From: Sphingobium sp. TKS
Lineage (GTDB): Bacteria > Pseudomonadota > Alphaproteobacteria > Sphingomonadales > Sphingomonadaceae
Direction: 5' to 3'
Length of the DNA stretch: 64,000 nucleotides
Assembly: GCF_001563265.1 (NCBI RefSeq)
Contig: NZ_CP005085.1
Span: 1-64,000, forward strand
A program made the translations under genes and the position numbers. The notes below the pieces were generated by a model. That model saw nothing but the letters and a program-made list of their open reading frames with translations, was not told the origin of the DNA and searched no databases. Of this stretch, positions 58,902 to 64,000 are shown one piece after another. The stretch's first letter is position 1, and each line of letters opens with the position of its first letter.

Positions 58902-61900
58902 ATGGCGATGGCCCGCAAACACGTGAATGTTGCAACTCCATCGTGTCGCCATTGCCTAGATCCAGCGAACAAAAATCGGCGTGACCTCTGGGCTACAAAA
59001 TGGCAAGCCTTCCACATGGGGACCATCTGGAAAATCATTCGCATCATCGCACTTTATGTCGTTTTCTTTATTGCCAGCGCGACAATAGCGGCCGCGCTAT
59101 TAGACAGCCTCCCTGACGCGATCGAAGCGCTCTTCATCCTGTTCGCACCTTTCATATTCATAATCTGGTACGAAAAGCGCCGGGCAGCCAAGAATGTCAC
59201 GAGGTCTGCGAGCAATAACCCCGTCCGGCGACGCCGGTTGGGGCCTGGCGAACGAGAAGCACGAGATTCAAGAACGGCCACGCGCCTGGAATATCCTGAA
59301 ATCGCCCCTCTCGCGCACCCTCCAAGGTCACAGGAAGCCACGGAACAATCCATGGCTTCCGGATCAGGCGCCGTTGAAGCGAGCATGGTAACCGTAAGCA
59401 CAGCGTCGCCCCGGTCGAAATTACCCGACCAGCCGGCAATATCCGATGATCCCGCACCGTCGAGGACGCGAGAACTCAAAGAGCGGCTCTTTGGCGATGC
59501 GTCCTTGATTGTCGATCCAAAGTACGCCGACCTTGTCCAGGCGAGCGCCTCGCGGCTATCTGGGTCAGGGGCTCAGGATAAGCCTGGCAGTCCCAACGGG
59601 TCCGCAACCCCGCAGGCATATCGGCTTCAGCACGAGAAATCCGAGCCTGTTCGTGCCGGCACCGACCCGGAAGCGCTAGAAGCCGCATTGCCAAGACGCG
59701 CTGCGGAGGGACAATCAGCCGCGCAGCAGGTGGAAGGCTTGTCCGCCGAAGGTTCGATCTTGAACCAGCTAGCCGATCCGGCGCTCGCCCGTCCCTCCCG
59801 TATCGATGAACTGCGGCAGAAGCTTTTCGGGGCCGACCCGCGTTCCCAGACGCCACCTATGCCCGCTGTGCCGCAACCGGCCAGCCGTACGGCGCGTTCC
59901 GCCGTCAAGCTCCAAGGGTGGGTGCGGCAGGGGGAGAGAATAACCATCGCAGGGCGTGAGTTTGAGGGCATGGTCTATGTGGGGACGCCGCCCAGGATGA
60001 ACTCGCATGGCTATGGCGAGAAATGCCGGGCCTATATTGACCCCTCCCTATCGGTCGCATCGTCCGATTCCGATAGGAATGGCGATGGCATGTCATACTG
60101 GCCCGGATATTCGACCATCCCGGCTGTCTGTCGCGCCACCTATCTCGACTGGCTGGAGGGAGGCCGCCGGGATGCGACTGTCAACCCCGGCTACATGTTT
60201 CTTTTCTTCTATGGTCTGGAACGGCGGTTTCTGGTCGACCAGCCGCCAGAAGAAGAGAAGAAGGAGATCGTGGCCGAAGTCGAACGCCTCAAGGCCCTCT
60301 TTGCGCAGAACTATTCGGTGCAGAGATATCTCGGGGAGTTTCTCGACATTGCCCGCATCGTGGCGATGGGAGGAATGCCGCTCGATGATCCGGCGCTCAA
60401 GCAATCCATCCTCGACAACCGTAGTTGGGACTTGCCTTTCTCGCTGAAATTCGCGCTCGGCAGGATGATCGCCGAGAGTAAAGCCTTCGACGCTGAATGG
60501 CTGCATCTATGGCTTATGTGTCATCCCGAGCGCCGCCTGCGGACGCCGGCCGAACGCTGTGGCGAAGAATTCAAGGCGCTCTTCAAGCTGAAGTTCGACG
60601 CACTTTATCCCGATGGCCTGAAGGTTCGAACGCCGCGCAAGCAGCTGGCGATGAACTACCGTGCGGCATCAAGTGAATTCAGTTGCTCGGTCAATCTCAC
60701 GGCGGGTGAAGGCAGGGACGTCGCTGTCCCTGACGTGTCCGATCTGCGTTCACCCATCCAGAAAGCGCAGAAGATAGCGGATGAGTCGATGGACGAGCTG
60801 GACAAGTTCAGCCGTTACCTTGGACGCAATGCCGATGGTAGAGGATCGATCGAGGCACAGGCGCTGCTCCCCGCTGCATTGTGGGGGCTGTTCCCTTCAG
60901 CAGAGTTGCAGGAGCTCAAGAAGTGGGTGCGCGAGCAGGTGGCGGCTGGCGGACTGGTCCCGGCCCTAGAGATCGTTTCTCGCATGGAGGGTAGTTCTCC
61001 CGACAAGCTTGGCAAACGCCAGTTGACCGGTGCGGCCGATGCGCTTGCCCGCATAGGCTTCGGCATGGCGCCTGATCCGAGATTCTCGCTGCGCGGGCCC
61101 AGGATTGACGAACCGGTGGTCATTTTCGATCTCGCCGAAACGGTCGAGCAGCTGGAAGTCGTCTCGGCTGCCTATCGGGCGGCATTGTTCGAGCTGGCAC
61201 TGGCCACCTTTGTCGCGCATTCGGACAGCAAGATCGTCGAAGCGGAACGGCGGGCGCTGCGGGATAAGGTCGAAGCGACCGTGGGCATCACCGACCTTGA
61301 GAGAAAGCGTCTCCACGCCAATCTGAAATGGTATCTGGAGGTGCCGCCTGACATGTCGTGGCTGCGCACCAGATTGAAGGAGGTTGACGCCGAGCACCAC
61401 CTCGCGCTTCGTGCGGCGGTTGTCGCGACCGCCCACGCTGACAGCGTCATTCAGTCCGAGGAGGTAGCCTGCATCGAGAAGATCTACAAGGCGTTGGGGA
61501 TCGATGCTGGGCTCGTATACGCAGACCTTCATGCCGGCGAGGTTCCCGACGGGCCGGTGCGGGTCAGGGCAGCCGAAGCGGAAGCCCCGGGCGAACGTAT
61601 TCCTGCCGAGCCGAAAGCCAGGGTGGGATCGCTCGACGCGGCGCGCATCGCCGCGATCCGGACCGATACCGAGCGCGTCTCGAACGTGCTGGGCGAAATT
61701 TTCGCGGCGGACGATGACGCGAACCACGATGCGCCTCGCACACACGCGCTTTTATCGGCACTGGCGGGGCTCGACCACAGGCATGCCGCTCTCGTCGATC
61801 TGCTCGTCCAGCGCGGGAATTGGACTCAAGAAGAGTTCGCAGGCATTGCCGGGCAACAGGGCTTGCTGCCATCGGGTGCTCTAGAGGCCATAAACGAGTG

Positions 61901-62009
61901 GGCGTTCGAAAAATTCGATGAAGCCCTGCTCGATGAATATGATGGCTATGATGTGTCACAGGACATCGCGGAAGCGTTGCGGGCCGAGATGTCAAAGGGG
62001 GATAATTGA
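58902..62009 (+). CDS. Membrane-anchored TerB-domain protein (TerB-N, TerB, TerB-C)
   Basis: Up to 1035 residues. Two hydrophobic helices lie at about residues 43-63 and 73-90 (WKIIRIIALYVVFFIASATI, ALFILFAPFIFIIWY), then a long Pro/Ser/Ala-rich linker to about 335. The TerB-N region is at about 340-510 (MSYWPGYSTIPAVCRATYLD...GYMFLFFYGLERR). A TerB-like helical domain is at about 765-870 (ATFVAHSDSKIVEAERRALR, AHADSVIQSEEVACIEKIY), followed by TerB-C. ATG 58902 or 59016 may be the start; neither has a strong ribosome-binding site. The stop overlaps the ATPase start. Confidence 0.8.
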   Translation: MAMARKHVNVATPSCRHCLDPANKNRRDLWATKWQAFHMGTIWKIIRIIALYVVFFIASATIAAALLDSLPDAIEALFILFAPFIFIIWYEKRRAAKNVTRSASNNPVRRRRLGPGEREARDSRTATRLEYPEIAPLAHPPRSQEATEQSMASGSGAVEASMVTVSTASPRSKLPDQPAISDDPAPSRTRELKERLFGDASLIVDPKYADLVQASASRLSGSGAQDKPGSPNGSATPQAYRLQHEKSEPVRAGTDPEALEAALPRRAAEGQSAAQQVEGLSAEGSILNQLADPALARPSRIDELRQKLFGADPRSQTPPMPAVPQPASRTARSAVKLQGWVRQGERITIAGREFEGMVYVGTPPRMNSHGYGEKCRAYIDPSLSVASSDSDRNGDGMSYWPGYSTIPAVCRATYLDWLEGGRRDATVNPGYMFLFFYGLERRFLVDQPPEEEKKEIVAEVERLKALFAQNYSVQRYLGEFLDIARIVAMGGMPLDDPALKQSILDNRSWDLPFSLKFALGRMIAESKAFDAEWLHLWLMCHPERRLRTPAERCGEEFKALFKLKFDALYPDGLKVRTPRKQLAMNYRAASSEFSCSVNLTAGEGRDVAVPDVSDLRSPIQKAQKIADESMDELDKFSRYLGRNADGRGSIEAQALLPAALWGLFPSAELQELKKWVREQVAAGGLVPALEIVSRMEGSSPDKLGKRQLTGAADALARIGFGMAPDPRFSLRGPRIDEPVVIFDLAETVEQLEVVSAAYRAALFELALATFVAHSDSKIVEAERRALRDKVEATVGITDLERKRLHANLKWYLEVPPDMSWLRTRLKEVDAEHHLALRAAVVATAHADSVIQSEEVACIEKIYKALGIDAGLVYADLHAGEVPDGPVRVRAAEAEAPGERIPAEPKARVGSLDAARIAAIRTDTERVSNVLGEIFAADDDANHDAPRTHALLSALAGLDHRHAALVDLLVQRGNWTQEEFAGIAGQQGLLPSGALEAINEWAFEKFDEALLDEYDGYDVSQDIAEALRAEMSKGDN

Positions 62010-63313
62010 TGTCGAAACTGAAGCCTCGCGAGCGTGATACGATCGTCCAGGCATTGCGAGCAGGTGTCGTTCCCAAGCTGGGACTTCGTCACATCCAGGT
62101 CGGTCGCGCCCGTGAGATCGAGGAGCTCGTCAAGGACATGGACCGGATCGCCGATGGCGGTTCCGCGATCCGTTTCATCATCGGCGAATATGGGTCGGGC
62201 AAGACCTTCTTCATGAATCTTATTCGCCTCGTGGCGCTTGAAAAAGGGCTGGTCGTGATGTTTGGCGATCTCGCGCCCGACCGGAGAATTCATGCGACCG
62301 GCGGGCAGGCGCGGGGCCTCTATGCCGAAATGGCGCGAAATCTCGCCACGAGAACCAAGCCTGATGGCGGCGCGCTTGCCAGTGTCGTCGAGCGGTTCGT
62401 CAGCCAGGCCCAGCATGATGCCGAGGCGCAAGACCAGCCGACGGTGGAAATCATTCGTCAGCGTCTGGCCCATTTCGAGGAACTGACCGGCGGCTTTGAC
62501 TTTGCGCAGGTTATCCGCCGCTATTGGGAAGGTCATGAAACGGGTGATGAGGAGCTGAAGTCGGCGGCGATCCGCTGGCTGCGCGGTGAGTTCACCACAA
62601 GGACCGACGCGCGCAAAGCCCTGGGGGTTCGCACGATCGTCGACGACGCGAGCGTCTACGATCACCTGAAGCTGATGTCGGCATTCGTTTGTGAAGCAGG
62701 CTACAAGGGCCTGCTCGTCGGCCTCGATGAGATGGTCAACCTCTACAAATTGACCTCGTCACAGGCACGCAATGCCAATTATGAGCAGATCCTGCGCATC
62801 CTGAACGACGTTCTGCAGGGCAGCGCAGAAAATCTCGGTTTCCTCATGGGAGGGACGCCCGAGTTCCTCATGAATACGCGGCGGGGCCTCTACAGCTACG
62901 ATGCCCTGCAATCGCGTCTGGCGGAGAATAGCTTTGCCCGCGATGGTCTGGTGGATCTCTCTGGACCGGTCATCCGCCTTGCGAGCCTGACGCCTGAAGA
63001 CCTGTTCGTGCTCCTCGCCAATATTCGCGCCGTCATGCAGGGCGACAGCGCGACGCTGCCAGACGACGCCTTGGAAGCCTTCATGGTCCATTGCTCGGAC
63101 AGGATCGGGGAAGCCTATTTCCGGACACCGCGCAACACGGTCACCGCCTTTGTGAACCTCCTTGCGGTCCTCGAGCAGAATCCTGGCGTCGCATGGTCCG
63201 ACCTCATTGAAAAGCTCGACATCGCCCAGGATGGCGGCGATGACATGAGCGATGTCGATGAGATTGTCGGCACGGTCCCACACACTGATGAGCTTGCCAG
63301 CTTCCGCCTGTGA
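62009..63313 (+). CDS. BrxD-like ATP-binding protein (DUF2791)
   Basis: A P-loop protein of 434 residues. Walker A is IIGEYGSGKTFFMNL near residue 60; Walker B is LLVGLDEMVNLY near residue 240, followed by a sensor-like FLMGGTPEFLMNTRRG. This is the DUF2791/BrxD family, known from BREX types 2 and 6 and from other defence islands. ATG 62009 overlaps the TerB gene stop (TGATG) and lies 7 bases after AAAGGGGG. It was probably made stoichiometrically with its neighbours. Confidence 0.87.
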   Translation: MSKLKPRERDTIVQALRAGVVPKLGLRHIQVGRAREIEELVKDMDRIADGGSAIRFIIGEYGSGKTFFMNLIRLVALEKGLVVMFGDLAPDRRIHATGGQARGLYAEMARNLATRTKPDGGALASVVERFVSQAQHDAEAQDQPTVEIIRQRLAHFEELTGGFDFAQVIRRYWEGHETGDEELKSAAIRWLRGEFTTRTDARKALGVRTIVDDASVYDHLKLMSAFVCEAGYKGLLVGLDEMVNLYKLTSSQARNANYEQILRILNDVLQGSAENLGFLMGGTPEFLMNTRRGLYSYDALQSRLAENSFARDGLVDLSGPVIRLASLTPEDLFVLLANIRAVMQGDSATLPDDALEAFMVHCSDRIGEAYFRTPRNTVTAFVNLLAVLEQNPGVAWSDLIEKLDIAQDGGDDMSDVDEIVGTVPHTDELASFRL

Positions 63314-64000
63314 GCGCCGCATTCGACAAGCTTGCCAGGCCGATCCAGAAGTGGATTCGCGAGCAGGGCTGGCGTGAACTGCGCGATATCCAGGCACGTG
63401 CAACGCATGTGCTCATGGAGGGCGATGCCGACCTTATCGTTGCCGCCAGCACCGCGGGAGGAAAGACCGAAGCCGCATTTCTTCCGCTGCTTTCCCAGGT
63501 GCTCGATGATCCGCGCGAAATATCGGGTTTCGACATTCTCTACGTCGCACCGTTGAAGGCGCTCATCACCGATCAGGCCCGACGGCTGGAGGATATCTGC
63601 CGTGAGACCGAACTGCCAGTTATCCCATGGCACGGCGATGTACCATCCTCGGTCAAGACCCGCGCCATCAAGCGGCCCGGAGGCGTGCTGTTGATCACGC
63701 CGGAATCGCTCGAAGCCCTGTTCATTCGCCGCGGACTTGAGATACCCCGGCTGTTCGGCGCAACACGAGCGGTGATCCTCGACGAACTGCACTCCGTGCT
63801 CGACAGCGAGCGCGGCATTCAGATGCGCTCGCTTCTCGCGCGCCTTGAGCAGTCACTGGACCGCGCAATCCGCCGTGTCGGCCTCTCGGCCACGCTCGGC
63901 GACATGGGGCTGGCAAAGGCCTATCTCCGTCCCGATGATCCCGGGGAAGTGAAGGAGGTGGTTGCCGCAGGGGGATCGGCAGAGTTGCAACTCCAGCTGC
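63310..64000 (+). CDS. Lhr/BrxHII-like DEAD/DEAH helicase, 5' part (runs off the window)
   Basis: The first 230 codons of a superfamily 2 helicase. Visible motifs are Q-like ELRDIQARA, motif I AASTAGGKTEAAF, motif Ia YVAPLKALITDQ, motif Ib ITPESLEALF, motif II ILDELHSVLDSERG and motif III VGLSATLGD. This pattern fits Lhr-type and BrxHII-type helicases. GTG 63310 overlaps the ATPase stop (GTGA). The rest lies beyond base 64000. Confidence 0.88.
   Translation, partial: MSAAFDKLARPIQKWIREQGWRELRDIQARATHVLMEGDADLIVAASTAGGKTEAAFLPLLSQVLDDPREISGFDILYVAPLKALITDQARRLEDICRETELPVIPWHGDVPSSVKTRAIKRPGGVLLITPESLEALFIRRGLEIPRLFGATRAVILDELHSVLDSERGIQMRSLLARLEQSLDRAIRRVGLSATLGDMGLAKAYLRPDDPGEVKEVVAAGGSAELQLQL

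Noticed and set aside
57277..64000. A complete BREX system
   Set aside because: BrxD-like and Lhr-like genes are present, but no pglX methylase, pglZ or brxC is visible within the window; only a related module can be claimed.
1..64000. CRISPR arrays, tRNA or rRNA genes
   Set aside because: No regularly spaced repeats of CRISPR size and no recognisable tRNA or rRNA sequence were seen on reading.

Overview
The window is GC-rich alphaproteobacterial plasmid DNA, most likely from a sphingomonad (Sphingomonas, Sphingobium or Novosphingobium type). The assignment rests on the Rep_3 replication initiator followed by parA and parB, a MucR-family regulator, the style of the metal and sulfur clusters, and the Tn3, IS6100 and IS3 content. 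It is inferred from recognised protein families, not from a database search. Base 1 is the first base of the rep ATG, which suggests a circular plasmid record opened at rep.

Layout. (1) 1-3623: replication and partition (repA, parA, parB), with two copies of a palindrome flanking parA. (2) 3624-10574: a DUF2384 antitoxin-like gene split by a complete 4.1-kb Tn3-family transposon with a 5-bp target duplication, then an intact Xre/RES toxin-antitoxin pair and a DUF1612 protein. (3) 10651-42460: about 32 kb bounded by two IS6100 copies in the same orientation. It holds a sulfide/persulfide operon (ArsR regulator, two YeeE-like proteins, TauE, persulfide dioxygenase, rhodanese, truncated lgt), a multicopper oxidase and DsrE-like protein, and a 3.1-kb tniA/tniB/resolvase transposon. 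It also holds a large heavy-metal region: aspartyl protease-PDZ, a PbrR/CadR-like MerR regulator, a cation transporter, an FTR1/cytochrome c permease, czcCBA, two MliC-like lipoproteins, a ZIP transporter, a CDF transporter, a Zn/Cd/Pb P-type ATPase and a HAD phosphatase. Remains of two related Tn3 transposons meet at the second IS6100. (4) 43226-51911: a truncated mucR, a c-di-GMP phosphodiesterase coupled to a hybrid histidine kinase, a MerR/MFS pair with a SoxR-box-like promoter, and an ECF41 sigma factor with its carboxymuconolactone-decarboxylase-like partner. (5) 51982-57074: a decayed island with toxin-antitoxin modules (VapBC, ParDE), frameshifted genes, and an IS3-family element that destroyed a CBASS-type nucleotidyltransferase. 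(6) 57277-64000, running off the end: a candidate defence operon with an Xre/ImmA-IrrE peptidase, a PIN protein, a membrane-anchored TerB-domain protein, a BrxD-like ATPase and an Lhr-like helicase.

How it works together. The metal genes form a near-continuous plus-strand block in which many reading frames overlap by 1-4 bases. One MerR regulator probably controls two promoters, because two operator-like sites with the same internal spacing sit upstream of the protease and upstream of the transporter genes. The sulfur operon would oxidise sulfide and persulfide and export the products. The right end looks like a defence island with both dead (CBASS) and apparently intact (TerB/BrxD/helicase) systems. 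The last operon is the best candidate for something little described, but its downstream genes lie outside the window.
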